From assembly GCF_006716865.1 (NCBI RefSeq), contig NZ_VFPT01000001.1:2041001-2105000 (forward strand): a DNA stretch of 64,000 nt, in the 5' to 3' direction. The translations under genes and the position numbers were made by a program. This document shows positions 7,987-17,280 of this stretch, in pieces. This stretch comes from Roseinatronobacter monicus. GTDB taxonomy: Bacteria; Pseudomonadota; Alphaproteobacteria; Rhodobacterales; Rhodobacteraceae. Within the stretch, counting starts at the first letter, position 1, and each line of letters opens with the position of its first letter. Under the pieces are notes generated by a model, which worked only from the letters and a program-made list of their open reading frames with translations, searched no databases and was not told the DNA's origin.

Positions 7987-9168
7987 ATGACCACCACCAA
8001 CCCGAACTTTACCGATGCCGAATATGAAGGACGCATCACGCGCACCCGCGCAGAGATGGAAAAGCGCGGCATTGACCTGCTGGTCATCACCGACCCGTCC
8101 AATATGAACTGGATTTCTGGCTATGATGGCTGGTCGTTCTATGTGCATCAGGCCGTTTTGTTGCCAATGGAGGGCGAGCCTGTCTGGTGGGGGCGCGGCA
8201 TTGATGAAGCAGGTGCGAAGCGCACAGTCTTCATGCGCCGCTCGGAAAGCATTGTGGCCTATGATGACAGTTATGTGCAAAACCCGCAAAAACACACGAT
8301 GGAGGCGCTGGCCGCGCTGATCATCGACCGCGGCTGGAATACCGGCTGGATCGGCGTGGAGATGGACAATTACTATTACTCCGCCGCAGCACATCAGACG
8401 CTGGTCAACCACCTGCACGAAGCCCGCTTCGAGGATGCAACTGGGATGGTCAACTGGCAGCGCTTGATCAAGTCTGAATCCGAGCTGCTGTATATGCGCC
8501 GCGCCGCCCGGATCGTGGAGCGGATGCACCGCGTCATTCTGGAAGTGGCAGAACCAGGCATGGCCAAGAATATTTTGGTCGCCGAGATTGCCAAGGCCGG
8601 GATTGAAGGGGCGGACGGGCAATGGGGTGACTACCCGGCGATTGTGCCGATGGCCCCCTCGGGGCTGGATGCGACTGCTGCACATCTGACATGGGATGAC
8701 CGGCCCATGCGCGCGGGCGAGGCGACGTTTTTCGAGATTGCAGGCGTGCACCGGCGCTACCACTGCCCCCAGTCACGCACCTTGTTTTTCGGTGCTGTCC
8801 CGGACCTCTATCGCCACGCGGAAGAGGCGGTTCTGGAGGCGACCGAAGCTGGGCTTGCGCAATGCTACCCCGGCGCGCGGGCCGAGGATGTCGCCAATTC
8901 CTTCAACGCCACATTGAACAAACGCGGTTTCGAGAAAGACAATCGCTGTGGCTACTCGATCGGGCTGAGCTATCCGCCCGACTGGGGCGAGCGCACCTTG
9001 TCCTTGCGGCGCGGCGATATGACCGAATTAAAGCCCGGCATGGTCATTCATTTCATGCCCGCCCTGTGGCTGGAAGATGGCGGGTTGGAGATTACCGAAC
9101 CTGTGCTGGTTACCGAACAAGGCCCAGAACCTCTCTGTACAACACCGCGCGAGATTTTTGTGAAATAA
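7987..9168 (+). CDS. doeA: DoeA-like ectoine hydrolase, M24 (pita-bread) family
   Basis: The 393-residue protein has the two-domain M24 creatinase/aminopeptidase P architecture: an N-terminal domain with DPSNMNWISGYDGWSFYVHQAVL and EGEPVWWGRGID, then a C-terminal pita-bread domain. These N-terminal phrases are the ones I associate with DoeA/EutD, which hydrolyses ectoine or hydroxyectoine to N-acetyl-diaminobutyrate in the cytoplasm. In known clusters it travels with doeB, doeC, doeD and the ueh transporter; here only the DoeD-like aminotransferase is adjacent, and a strong terminator separates the two. Assignment rests on family resemblance and this pairing. Confidence 0.8.
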   Translation: MTTTNPNFTDAEYEGRITRTRAEMEKRGIDLLVITDPSNMNWISGYDGWSFYVHQAVLLPMEGEPVWWGRGIDEAGAKRTVFMRRSESIVAYDDSYVQNPQKHTMEALAALIIDRGWNTGWIGVEMDNYYYSAAAHQTLVNHLHEARFEDATGMVNWQRLIKSESELLYMRRAARIVERMHRVILEVAEPGMAKNILVAEIAKAGIEGADGQWGDYPAIVPMAPSGLDATAAHLTWDDRPMRAGEATFFEIAGVHRRYHCPQSRTLFFGAVPDLYRHAEEAVLEATEAGLAQCYPGARAEDVANSFNATLNKRGFEKDNRCGYSIGLSYPPDWGERTLSLRRGDMTELKPGMVIHFMPALWLEDGGLEITEPVLVTEQGPEPLCTTPREIFVK

Positions 9169-9435
9169 AAGGGCGCCCTGCGGGCGGGAGCAGGCATGGC
9201 CTGCCCCCGTCCGCTGGCCACATTATGGGCGCGCTTTGCACGCCCATATGCATCTGGCAGGCGGGTCGCCTATGGGACAGGGATGTGCCTGTGGACATGT
9301 TGGCTTGAGTATTTTTAGCAAGAAAATGAAGATGTGCTGTGCCACCGGCATGCTTGCAGGACCCCTTGGTCCGGAAACAGAGCGTTGGCGCAGCTAGCAA
9401 TTGTCCGCGTTGACAAACCGTTATACAGTTTGCAC
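9169..9435 (+). other. Intergenic region with an imperfect hairpin and a repeated element
   Basis: These 267 bases hold no convincing gene. A GCAGGC/GCCTGC hairpin within a G/C-rich palindromic stretch (about 9184-9213) follows the doeA stop and could terminate transcription. At 9307-9331 lies an element shared with 56207-56232 (listed separately). A TTGACA at 9411-9416 lies 20 bases before the next start, but no well-spaced -10 box is obvious. Confidence 0.6.
9307..9331 (+). repeat. Copy 1 of an intergenic element GAGTATTT-N3-GCAAGAAAATGA
   Basis: GAGTATTT, three variable bases, then GCAAGAAAATGA. The same 20 fixed bases recur at 56209-56230 in the same strand orientation. It lies between doeA and the DUF4169 gene. 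Confidence 0.7.
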
Positions 9436-9612
9436 ATGAGCAAGATAGTTAATCTCAGGACAACCCGCAAGCAAATGGCGCGCACGCAAAAGCAGCGCGC
9501 AGCGGATGCGAATGCAGCCCTTCATGGCCGGAGCAAAGCAGAGCGTTTGCGCGAGGCGCAGGAGGCTGAAAAACTGCGCGCGCATCTGGATGCGCATCGG
9601 CACGAGACATGA
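9436..9612 (+). CDS. DUF4169 family small basic protein
   Basis: The 58-residue, strongly basic, helical protein begins MSKIVNLRTTRKQMARTQKQRAA and ends in a charged helix (SKAERLREAQEAEKLRAHLDAH). This matches the short DUF4169 family of alphaproteobacteria. The start at 9436 is preferred over an upstream in-frame one at 9334 because the family begins with MSKIVNLR. Its TGA overlaps the ATG of the next gene (ATGA), so the two are translationally coupled. Function is unknown; nucleic-acid association is a guess from charge. Confidence 0.8.
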   Translation: MSKIVNLRTTRKQMARTQKQRAADANAALHGRSKAERLREAQEAEKLRAHLDAHRHET

Positions 9613-9833
9613 GCGCCCGTCCTGTCAAACATTCGCTGACATTGCGCGGGCATCGGACCTCTGTGTCATTAGAAGATGTGTTCTGGCGCGAATTTCGGCG
9701 CATTGCCGAGGCACGCGGCCAACCCCTCAACCAGCTTGCTGCCGAAATTGACGCGGCGCGCGGCGATATTGGTCTGGCTTCTGCGATTCGGGTGTTCGTG
9801 CTGGAAGACGCGCTGGACCGCGCGACGGGCTGA
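9609..9833 (+). CDS. Ribbon-helix-helix domain protein (RHH_4 type)
   Basis: The 74-residue protein reads RPVKHSLTLRGHRTSVSLEDVFWREFRRIA, which fits an RHH fold: a short beta strand (TSVSLE) followed by two helices. The RHH_4 subgroup is common in alphaproteobacteria and usually sits next to DUF4169, as here with a 4-base overlap. RHH proteins bind DNA as dimers through the strand. The target is unknown; the pair resembles a small regulator with a basic partner rather than a classical toxin-antitoxin pair. Confidence 0.8.
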   Translation: MSARPVKHSLTLRGHRTSVSLEDVFWREFRRIAEARGQPLNQLAAEIDAARGDIGLASAIRVFVLEDALDRATG

Positions 9834-9846
9834 ACGGGGCGGCCCG

Positions 9847-10200
9847 TCAGATCAATGCAAGGCATTCCGCCTGAACCGGATCAGGGAAACTGCGGTAAAG
9901 GCCCACTTCAAACCGGTCAATCATGCCGTGCATCTGGTCATAGGCGCGGGCGGCACTGTCATCCTGCCCGCCCAGATGTACAAAGGCCAGATCGAGTTGT
10001 GCCAGATCCAGCAGATCAATGCTCAGCAGGAAATCCCCGAAGCCCGGCCCCGCCAGATGCAGCTTGCGGCGTTGCAGGTGCCAACCCGAAATCTTGCCTG
10101 CATCCTTTAGCCCCGTGAACCAATGGTTCACCGCATGGGCAAATGCGAGCGCATTGGCGTTGGGTTTAAGATCAATCATACAGTGATAAGTTGTCATCAT
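9847..10200 (-). CDS. Conserved hypothetical protein (117 aa)
   Basis: This soluble 117-residue protein begins MMTTYHCMIDLKPNANALAFAHAVNHWF and ends MIDRFEVGLYRSFPDPVQAECLALI. It looks like a short alpha/beta family seen in Rhodobacteraceae (possibly the one called DUF6614; recalled, not checked). Two adjacent ATG codons (10200 and 10197) follow a GAGGG, and the second has better spacing. No catalytic motif or signal peptide is evident. It is convergent with the RHH gene (13-base gap). Confidence 0.65.
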   Translation of the reverse strand: MMTTYHCMIDLKPNANALAFAHAVNHWFTGLKDAGKISGWHLQRRKLHLAGPGFGDFLLSIDLLDLAQLDLAFVHLGGQDDSAARAYDQMHGMIDRFEVGLYRSFPDPVQAECLALI

Positions 10201-10264
10201 ACCCTCGAAGTTGAGAGCGATGATATTGGCACGAAAACCCTGACAAAACCTTTACGCCCAATCA

Positions 10265-10606
10265 TCACGATGCAGCAAAAAGCGCCTCTAGCTGTGCATC
10301 ATGAAATGCCTTTGCACGCTCGGGCGGCAACGGGTACGGGCACAGGCCCAAGGCGCTGGCTTTGAGAAAGAACCCCGGTGCCGGCACTCCGCCGGACGCC
10401 TTGCCGGTGACCAGCGCGGCCCGCAAGGGGCGGCCACGTGCCGCATCTTCTTCCATCAGCGCTTCAAGCAGGTCGGTCAGACGCCGTATGCGCCCCGGTC
10501 CATCAAGCCCGATCTGAGCGGCCAGTGCCCCATAAGTGATACAGTGACGGGTCTGCGCAAGATGGTTCAGCGCGGCCACAAGCCGCGCTGAGATTTGCTC
10601 AGTCAT
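10265..10606 (-). CDS. Conserved hypothetical protein downstream of gyrA (113 aa)
   Basis: The 113-residue protein has an N-terminal helical region resembling a winged-helix or helix-turn-helix fold ([39 protein letters not shown]) and a C-terminal part with [14 protein letters not shown]. The start codon overlaps the gyrA stop as ATGA (10603-10606), so it is very likely expressed with gyrA. I do not recognise a named family. A DNA-binding role is possible but unproven. Confidence 0.65.
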   Translation of the reverse strand: MTEQISARLVAALNHLAQTRHCITYGALAAQIGLDGPGRIRRLTDLLEALMEEDAARGRPLRAALVTGKASGGVPAPGFFLKASALGLCPYPLPPERAKAFHDAQLEALFAAS

Positions 10607-13353
10607 GTGTCCGCGCCGTCAGACCCCGACTCTTCTTCGCTGGAAGGGTCTTCATCGCCTGTCTCGGCGATCCGTGCCACCGAAACCACATGTTCGCCAT
10701 TTGACGTGTTGAACACCTTGACCCCGCCCGCAGAGCGCGACCGGAAAGAGATCCCCTCGACCGGCACGCGGATCGACTGCCCTTTGGAGGTGGCGAGCAT
10801 GATCTGATCGGACATCTCGACCGGGAAACAGGCCACCAGCGCGCCGCCGCGCATCGCGCGGTCCATCGCCGCCACGCCCATGCCGCCACGCCCACGCACG
10901 GGGTAGTTATGACTGGAGGACAGTTTGCCTGTGCCTGCCTCGGTGATTGTCAGGATCAGATCCTCACAGGCCGACATTTCGGCATAGCGTTCCGGCGAGA
11001 GCGCGCCCTCGCTGGCGTCTTCTTCGTCTTCGCCGTCATCTTCGGTCAGGCCAGCCATAGCGCGGCGCATCTTAAGATAGGTGGCGCGTTCTTCTGGTGT
11101 TGCCTCAAAATGGCGGATCACGGCCATGGACACAACGCTGTCCCCATCGCCCAGCCGCACCCCGCGCACGCCTGTGGAATCGCGGCCCTTGAAGACGCGC
11201 ACATCTGTCGTGCGGAAGCGGATTGCACGGCCAGAAGCGGTGACCAGCATCACATCATCATCTTCATCACAGATGCGCGCATTGACCAGCAACACCCCTT
11301 CGGGCAGCTTCATCGCAATCTTGCCGTTGCGCATCACATTGACGAAATCCGACAGCGCATTGCGCCGCACATCGCCCGCCGAGGTGGCAAAGACGATTTG
11401 CAGGTTTTCCCATTCTTCCTCTGGCCGCTCGACCGGCATGATGGCAGCGATGCTGACACCAGAAGCAATGGGCAGGATGTTGACCATCGCCTTGCCGCGC
11501 GCATTGCGCCCCGCAAGCGGCAGACGCCAAGTCTTGAGTTTGTAGACCATGCCATCAGTGGTGAAGAACAACAGCTGCGTGTGCGTGTTGGCGACGAACA
11601 ACTGGGTGACCACATCGTCATCCTTGGTGCTCATGCCCGACAGCCCCTTGCCGCCGCGACGCTGCGCGCGGAAATCGGCCAGAGGTGTGCGTTTGATGTA
11701 GCCGCCCGATGTGATGGTGACGACCATGTCTTCGCGCTCGATCAGGTCTTCGTCATCCATGTCGCCGGCCCAGTCGACGATCTCTGTGCGGCGCGGTACG
11801 GCAAACTGCTCGCGCACTTCGCGCAACTCGTTCGATATGATCTCCATGATCCGCACACGCGAGCGCAGAATTTCAAGGTAATCCTTGATCTTCGCGGCCA
11901 ACGCTTCCAGCTCGTCCGTGACTTCTTTGACGCCCATCGCGGTCAAACGTTGCAGGCGCAATTCCAGAATGGCGCGGGCCTGTACTTCGGACAGGTTATA
12001 TGTGCCATCGTCATTCATCGTGTGGCTGGGGTCGTCGATCAGGCGGATATAGGGCGCGATATCCATTGCGGGCCAGCGCCGGGTCATCAGCTTTTCGCGC
12101 GCCCCTGCCGGGTCGGCTGATCCGCGTATTGTGGCCACGACCTCATCCACATTCGTGACCGCCACGGCCAGACCGCACAGCACATGACTGCGTTCGCGCG
12201 CCTTGTTCAACTCGAACGCTGTGCGCCGAGTGACAACTTCTTCGCGGAAATTGACAAAGGCTGTCAGGAAGTCGCGCAAGGCCAGTTGCTCTGGCCGCCC
12301 GCCATTCAGCGCCAGCATGTTGCAGCCGAAACTGGTCTGCATGGGCGTGAAACGGAACAACTGGTTCAGCACCACTTCGGGGGTTGCGTCACGTTTCAAC
12401 TCGACCACGACGCGCACGCCGGTACGGTCGGATTCGTCGGCAACGCCGGAAATCCCTTCGATCCGCTTGTCGCGCACAGCCTCGGCGATCCGCTCGACCA
12501 TGGTCGATTTGTTGACCTGATAAGGGATTTCATCAATGACGATGGCAAAGCGATCTTTGCGCACTTCTTCAAAATGGGTTTTTGCCCGGATGATGACCGA
12601 CCCGCGCCCCTCCAGATACGCCTTGCGCGCGCCCGAGCGGCCAAGGATCAGCCCGCCAGTAGGGAAATCGGGCGCGGGCACATAGGCCATCAATTCCTCT
12701 GACGTCAGATCGGGGTTTTCGATCAGCGCCAGGGTCGCGTCAGCCACTTCGCCAAGGTTATGGGGCGGGATATTGGTTGCCATGCCCACGGCAATACCGC
12801 CTGCACCATTGACCAGCATGTTGGGAAAGCGGGCGGGAAGGACAGTGGGTTCCTTGTCGCGCCCGTCATAATTATCCTGATAGTCGACTGTGTCCTTGTC
12901 GATATCGGTCAAAAGTGCCGCAGCAGCCTTGTCCATGCGCACTTCGGTATAGCGCATCGCGGCGGCATTATCGCCGTCCATTGAGCCGAAATTGCCCTGT
13001 CCGTCCAGCAGCTTGAGCGACATCGAAAACGGCTGCGCCATACGCACCAGCGCGTCATAAATCGCCGAGTCGCCATGTGGGTGATACTTGCCCATCACAT
13101 CGCCAACCCCGCGCGCAGATTTGCGGTAAGGCTTGTCATGGGTGTTACCTGCCTCATGCAGCGCATAAAGAATACGCCGGTGCACAGGTTTTAATCCGTC
13201 GCGCAAATCCGGGATCGCCCTGCTGACGATCACGCTCATGGCGTAATCGAGATACGAGGCGCGCATTTCCTGAGTGATAGAGATTGTTGGCCCCGAAGGA
13301 CCTGCTGGTGGAATTTCATCCATGTTTTCAGGGGTTTCTGGACTGTCGCTCAC
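10603..13353 (-). CDS. gyrA: DNA gyrase subunit A
   Basis: This is a 916-residue protein from a GTG start at 13353. I chose the GTG because a GAGGG lies 4-5 bases upstream and the family N-terminus is usually MSD; an in-frame ATG at 13374 is possible. The winged-helix breakage-reunion domain has the catalytic tyrosine in [10 protein letters not shown] (about residue 135). The quinolone-resistance region reads [13 protein letters not shown], with Ser and Asp at the positions equivalent to E. coli S83 and D87, so no classical resistance change is visible. The C-terminal beta-pinwheel includes the GyrA-box-like segment [13 protein letters not shown]. An acidic insert ([15 protein letters not shown]) lies in the C-terminal domain. 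Confidence 0.96.
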   Translation of the reverse strand: MSDSPETPENMDEIPPAGPSGPTISITQEMRASYLDYAMSVIVSRAIPDLRDGLKPVHRRILYALHEAGNTHDKPYRKSARGVGDVMGKYHPHGDSAIYDALVRMAQPFSMSLKLLDGQGNFGSMDGDNAAAMRYTEVRMDKAAAALLTDIDKDTVDYQDNYDGRDKEPTVLPARFPNMLVNGAGGIAVGMATNIPPHNLGEVADATLALIENPDLTSEELMAYVPAPDFPTGGLILGRSGARKAYLEGRGSVIIRAKTHFEEVRKDRFAIVIDEIPYQVNKSTMVERIAEAVRDKRIEGISGVADESDRTGVRVVVELKRDATPEVVLNQLFRFTPMQTSFGCNMLALNGGRPEQLALRDFLTAFVNFREEVVTRRTAFELNKARERSHVLCGLAVAVTNVDEVVATIRGSADPAGAREKLMTRRWPAMDIAPYIRLIDDPSHTMNDDGTYNLSEVQARAILELRLQRLTAMGVKEVTDELEALAAKIKDYLEILRSRVRIMEIISNELREVREQFAVPRRTEIVDWAGDMDDEDLIEREDMVVTITSGGYIKRTPLADFRAQRRGGKGLSGMSTKDDDVVTQLFVANTHTQLLFFTTDGMVYKLKTWRLPLAGRNARGKAMVNILPIASGVSIAAIMPVERPEEEWENLQIVFATSAGDVRRNALSDFVNVMRNGKIAMKLPEGVLLVNARICDEDDDVMLVTASGRAIRFRTTDVRVFKGRDSTGVRGVRLGDGDSVVSMAVIRHFEATPEERATYLKMRRAMAGLTEDDGEDEEDASEGALSPERYAEMSACEDLILTITEAGTGKLSSSHNYPVRGRGGMGVAAMDRAMRGGALVACFPVEMSDQIMLATSKGQSIRVPVEGISFRSRSAGGVKVFNTSNGEHVVSVARIAETGDEDPSSEEESGSDGADT

Positions 13354-13545
13354 ATGGCCCTCACATCTTTTCACACCACTCTAGATATGGTTGGGCACAC
13401 TTTATCAGAACCATGATATGGGGTGCAATGGCCGTGCGGACAATCATTTGGCAGCCACCTGCCCTTGGTGCCAACAACATGTTTTAATTGAAAATTATCT
13501 TCTCTCTGGCATGATTTACACAGCGACCAGAAGAAGAGGATACAG

Positions 13546-13845
13546 ATGGAAACGCATCCAGTCGAACTTATGCTCAAGGGTTATGGGCTGACCACTGCGG
13601 AAATGATCTACCGCATGCCCGACCACATTCATGTGCTCAACACATTTGTCTGGCAAGATTACGATCTTGCGCCCGATTATCCGCGCTTGTTTGAATTCAT
13701 CGAATTCTGGCAAGACAGCATCGAAGGGCCGCTGCATTCGGTGCGCTTTACCCACCGCAAACAACTCAGCGCGGGCGAATGGCGTCATGTCGTCGGCGAG
13801 TTCGAGGTGGGAAAGTCCAACAAACGCGACATGCGTCTGCATTAG
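13546..13845 (+). CDS. usg: Usg family protein
   Basis: The 99-residue protein contains LMLKGYGLTTAEMIYRMPDHIHVLNTFVWQDYDLAPDYPRLFEFIEFW, the conserved core of the small alphaproteobacterial Usg family, named from the tryptophan operon region of other bacteria. The biochemical role is unknown. It is soluble with no signal peptide. Its TAG overlaps the stop of convergent dsbB (the two stop codons share two bases), leaving no room for a separate terminator between them. Confidence 0.85.
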   Translation: METHPVELMLKGYGLTTAEMIYRMPDHIHVLNTFVWQDYDLAPDYPRLFEFIEFWQDSIEGPLHSVRFTHRKQLSAGEWRHVVGEFEVGKSNKRDMRLH

Positions 13846-14303
13846 GCGCGCAGGCGCAGACTGACAAGCCACAGCCCCGCTATGCCAAATGACGCGACCG
13901 CGTTCCAACTGGCCATGGACAGGCCCAGCATCTCCCACGGCACCTCGTCGCAGCGCACGACAGGGGCGGCCATGATCTGGGCCAGCAATTCCTCGGCACT
14001 CAACCCCGACAGATCACCCCCTGCACTGCAAGAGGCAGGACCGGACCACCATCCGCGCTCGACCCCGGTGTGATACACGCCAATCCCGCCGGATACCGCC
14101 GCACCGCCCGCGCCGATTACAGGGAAAATAACACCCGGTACCACCAGCGCGCCAGCCCCGAAAAGCGCCACGACATGCGGCCAGCGCTGCCAGATGCAGA
14201 GCGAACAAGGTGCCATGCCGCCAATATACTGGAATGCCAAAGCCCCCAGCAACAACCCTGCCGAGCCAAGCAGTGCCAAACTCTGTGCATGCCTGCGCAT
14301 CAC
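13842..14303 (-). CDS. dsbB: DsbB-like disulfide bond formation protein
   Basis: The 153-residue inner membrane protein has four hydrophobic segments. It carries the first periplasmic cysteine pair in CSLCIWQRWPH (about residues 33-36) and a second pair in the other periplasmic loop (Cys in GPASCSAGG and Cys in PVVRCDEVPW). DsbB reoxidises DsbA using quinone. Both cysteine pairs are present, so it should be active. The start overlaps the DedA-family stop by four bases (ATGA), suggesting co-transcription. Confidence 0.9.
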   Translation of the reverse strand: MMRRHAQSLALLGSAGLLLGALAFQYIGGMAPCSLCIWQRWPHVVALFGAGALVVPGVIFPVIGAGGAAVSGGIGVYHTGVERGWWSGPASCSAGGDLSGLSAEELLAQIMAAPVVRCDEVPWEMLGLSMASWNAVASFGIAGLWLVSLRLRA

Positions 14304-14878
14304 AAGTACCTCACCAGAACAAATCCGCCCAGTAGCAACCCCATAAACACGCTAAACACAAGCCCCAGTCGCCGCTCGATGAAATCACGAATGGGTGCGC
14401 CGAATTTCCGCAGCAACGCCGCGACAATGAAAAACCGCAAACCCCGCGCCACGATGGAGGCCAGCAGGAACACCGGCAAGGACAACGCCGTTGCCCCGGA
14501 CAGGATCGTGATGACCTTGTAGGGGAAAGGCGTCACACCCGCGATCAGCACCGCCCAAGCCCCCCATTCATTATAGCGCGCCTGAAATTCGGCGAAATAG
14601 GCGTCCTTGCCGTAGAATTCCAGCACAGGGCGGCCCAGTGTCTCGAACGCGCCATAGCCGATCCAATACCCTGCCAGTCCTCCCGCAACCGAAGCAACGG
14701 TCGCCACGCCAGCAATGACAAAAGCCTGCGACGGACGCGCCACGATCATGGCGACCATCAGCACGTCAGGGGGTATCGGAAACACAGAGCTTTCTATGAA
14801 CGAAACCACCGCAAGCGCCCACAAGGCGTTCGGGTGGCGTGCTAGCGAGAGTGTCCAATCATAGAGCGAGCGCAACAC
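14300..14878 (-). CDS. DedA/YqaA family membrane protein
   Basis: This 192-residue polytopic protein has SSVFPIPPDVLMVAMIVARP near residues 30-50 and the DedA signature region ITILSGATALSLPVFLLASIVARGLRFF. DedA-family proteins act in the inner membrane and are linked to lipid carrier recycling and envelope homeostasis; the YqaA branch is less characterised. It is translationally coupled to dsbB downstream. No truncation is evident. Confidence 0.88.
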   Translation of the reverse strand: MLRSLYDWTLSLARHPNALWALAVVSFIESSVFPIPPDVLMVAMIVARPSQAFVIAGVATVASVAGGLAGYWIGYGAFETLGRPVLEFYGKDAYFAEFQARYNEWGAWAVLIAGVTPFPYKVITILSGATALSLPVFLLASIVARGLRFFIVAALLRKFGAPIRDFIERRLGLVFSVFMGLLLGGFVLVRYL

Positions 14879-14929
14879 GCCAGATCATCCAATCAGTTCA
14901 ATAAAATATCGACCGCCCAACGGCGCAAA

Positions 14930-15568
14930 TCAGGCCACAGGCAGGCGCAACCCGATCACATCCAGACCCCAGCGAACCAGATCATTCAGCACTTCGTCCG
15001 ATGCGACATTGAACCCTTGCACGATATCCAGCGTCTCGGTTGAGGCGGATGGTGTCAGCGCCTGAAAACTGCGCCGCGCCATCACACGTGCATCAGATTC
15101 GCGCACCATGCGCGCCGTCAGCCGGATACGCGCAATGGCCGAGTCGCCAACCTCGGACAATTCGGCCTGAAAATCCGTGATCTCGGAGATCAGGGCAAAA
15201 TCACCAGAGCCGCCCAAGGGCCGGCGCCCGACATAGGACAGCGCGCCCGTATCTTCAAAGGCGCGCAGCATCACAGTCTGGAACATTGCGGGGGCCTGAT
15301 CAGACCAGCGCGCGCCCGGCAGATACAGCGATTGCACCGCATTGGGTTTGATCAGGATGCGGTCGGTTTCCAACGCCCCGGACGAAGTCGGCGTCTCGAT
15401 GCTGAGCGCGCGCGGCAACATACGCCCGGCCTGTGGAAGCACCGGCGCGCGCAATTCATACGCATCCAGCGGCGTTGTCGCATCGCCTATGGCGGACAAG
15501 GCACCACAGCCTGACAGCAGGCTCATGGCCCCTGCCCCGGTCAGGAAATTGCGTTTTGTAAGGGTCAT
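14930..15568 (-). CDS. ABC-type transport auxiliary lipoprotein of the MCE operon
   Basis: The 212-residue protein has a basic N-terminus (MTLTKRNFLTGAG) and the lipobox LLSGC, so it should be a lipoprotein with a mature N-terminal Cys near residue 21. The body resembles the PqiC/YmbA-type auxiliary lipoproteins that accompany MCE transporters (RILIKPNAVQSLYLPGARWSDQAPAMFQTVML). It follows the MlaD-like gene with an ATGA overlap. It probably holds the MCE protein at the outer membrane side. Confidence 0.85.
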   Translation of the reverse strand: MTLTKRNFLTGAGAMSLLSGCGALSAIGDATTPLDAYELRAPVLPQAGRMLPRALSIETPTSSGALETDRILIKPNAVQSLYLPGARWSDQAPAMFQTVMLRAFEDTGALSYVGRRPLGGSGDFALISEITDFQAELSEVGDSAIARIRLTARMVRESDARVMARRSFQALTPSASTETLDIVQGFNVASDEVLNDLVRWGLDVIGLRLPVA

Positions 15569-17277
15569 CTTCTGAACTCCGGCGTCTGGCGGTTAAGCAG
15601 GAAGCGCGCAGGATCACGCTCGATCTGGCGGGTCAGGCGGTCAAGATTGGTGACAAGCCCGCGCGTTTCGCGTGCAAGCTGGGTCAGGTTGGGCAGGCCT
15701 GATGTGGTGAAATCACGTACCGGGCCAGAACTGTCGCGCACCATGCGCCCCAGATCATCAAAGGCGCGCGCGGCGCTGTCGGCGGTGCGGCGCAGATCGG
15801 CAGTAACCTCTGGTATGTCCTCGGACACCGCATCCACCGCGCGCCCCAAACGCCCCAGCACATCGCGCAAATCATCGGTGATCTGGCTGACATCGTCATT
15901 GATGAACCTGTCCGCGCCGATAAAGGCACGCTCTGCTGCCTGAATGGCCCCCTCGCTGGTTTCCAGCGCGCGGTTGATGGCACCCAGAGTGGTGTTGGCA
16001 TTGGCGAATGTCTCGGTCACCTGATCGAGCGTGCGCAGCCCACTGGCGCTTAGTTCCTCGACCCGCCCCGATACCTGCGCAAGATCGTCGCCGACGGTAT
16101 TGACCACCTGACGAATATCCGCCGTGGCGGCGCGCACATCATCCATGATTATGGGCAGATCATTTTCTGCCACGTCCGCAACAGATGCAGCCGCATCGCG
16201 GGCCAGAGCCACCATCTCGCGCGCTTCGGCCACAAGCGCAGCACCATCGCCAGAGACAAGTGTGTCGACATTATCTGCCATCCGCTCGACCGTTTCAAAG
16301 GTGGAGTCGGCGCGCGCAAGCAGCGGCTCCAGCCGGGCAAGTGCGGGGTCCAGTGCTTCGATCCGCTGGGTGGCGGCAACGCCAGTGCGGCTGATGTCGC
16401 TGAACATGGTCTGCGCTTCGCGCGAAAAGGCTTCGATCTCGCGCCCGACCAAATCGGCAGCGCCGCGCAGGTCCGTGACCATCGCATCAAGATCATCGTC
16501 AACAAAGGCCCCGACCGCTTCCAATGTCGCGGTTCCCGTCTCGAATGTGATGCGCGATTCCGTTGCCAGAAGCGCAAATTCGTCGATGGCGAATTGCAGG
16601 CTTTCGACGGTTTTCTCCGCTTGTAGCAAGATCGGGCTTAGGTTGTCGCTAAATTCGGCAAATGTTGATGTTGCTTCGGCAATTGTGTCGGTGAACGCCG
16701 AAAAGTTGTCCAATGCGCGGGACAATTCCCCGGTAGAGGTTTCGACATTGGTCAGGATATTGGAAACCTTGTTCTGGTTTTCTTCGCCCAGCAGGCGGTT
16801 TACCTGCTCCAGCACATCCAGCGTCTCGGCCATGATGCGGGGCGCGCCTTCGGTCAGAGACTGGATGGTCGAGCGTCCTGCCTCCAATTCGGGCACATCG
16901 GCGCGCTCGTTGATCAGGGGCGCATCGGAACTGCCGGGCGAGATCGTGACGAAGGACACGCCAGTTATCCCAGAGCTGTCAACCGTCGCCACTGAATCAG
17001 CACGTACAGGTGTGCTGCGCTCAACTTCCAGCCGCACCATCACTGTTCCATCCCCATCAGGGGCCAAGCGCACTTCGACAACCTGCCCGACAAGCAGGCC
17101 CGCAAACTGCACATCTGCGGCACGCGACAAGCCCGAAACGGACTCGAATCGCACTTCATAATAGGTGAATTGCCGGTCTAGCTGGAATTTCCCAAAGGCC
17201 AGGAAAAACCCCAGCACCCCCAAAAAGCCCAACAGAGCGAAGACGCCGATCAGCACATAATTGGCCCGAGTCTCCAT
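15565..17277 (-). CDS. MlaD/MCE family substrate-binding protein, long form
   Basis: The 570-residue protein has one N-terminal membrane anchor (about residues 7-29), one MCE domain (YYEVRFESVSGLSRAADVQFAGLLVGQV to about residue 120) and a long predicted coiled-coil or helical C-terminal region rich in Ala, Asp, Thr and Val with recurring LD/AD patterns. MCE proteins form hexameric lipid-binding rings or needles in the periplasm. The long helical tail suggests a needle-type bridge toward the outer membrane, far larger than E. coli MlaD (about 180 aa). It lies three bases after the ATPase gene and overlaps the lipoprotein gene. Confidence 0.9.
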   Translation of the reverse strand: METRANYVLIGVFALLGFLGVLGFFLAFGKFQLDRQFTYYEVRFESVSGLSRAADVQFAGLLVGQVVEVRLAPDGDGTVMVRLEVERSTPVRADSVATVDSSGITGVSFVTISPGSSDAPLINERADVPELEAGRSTIQSLTEGAPRIMAETLDVLEQVNRLLGEENQNKVSNILTNVETSTGELSRALDNFSAFTDTIAEATSTFAEFSDNLSPILLQAEKTVESLQFAIDEFALLATESRITFETGTATLEAVGAFVDDDLDAMVTDLRGAADLVGREIEAFSREAQTMFSDISRTGVAATQRIEALDPALARLEPLLARADSTFETVERMADNVDTLVSGDGAALVAEAREMVALARDAAASVADVAENDLPIIMDDVRAATADIRQVVNTVGDDLAQVSGRVEELSASGLRTLDQVTETFANANTTLGAINRALETSEGAIQAAERAFIGADRFINDDVSQITDDLRDVLGRLGRAVDAVSEDIPEVTADLRRTADSAARAFDDLGRMVRDSSGPVRDFTTSGLPNLTQLARETRGLVTNLDRLTRQIERDPARFLLNRQTPEFRR

Positions 17278-17280
17278 GCC

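Noticed and set aside
9169..9435. Extra small gene upstream of the DUF4169 gene (in-frame start at 9334)
   Set aside because: The added 34 residues (MLCHRHACRTPW...) do not fit the family, which begins MSKIVNLR at 9436.
10909..12120. 403-aa open frame antisense to gyrA
   Set aside because: Its composition (many His, Arg, Gln, Asp) is that of a shadow frame in GC-rich DNA, and gyrA is unambiguous on the other strand.
16124..17161. 345-aa Ser/Arg-rich open frame antisense to the MlaD-like gene
   Set aside because: It is the reverse reading of a repetitive Ala/Asp/Val-rich helical protein; no family resemblance.
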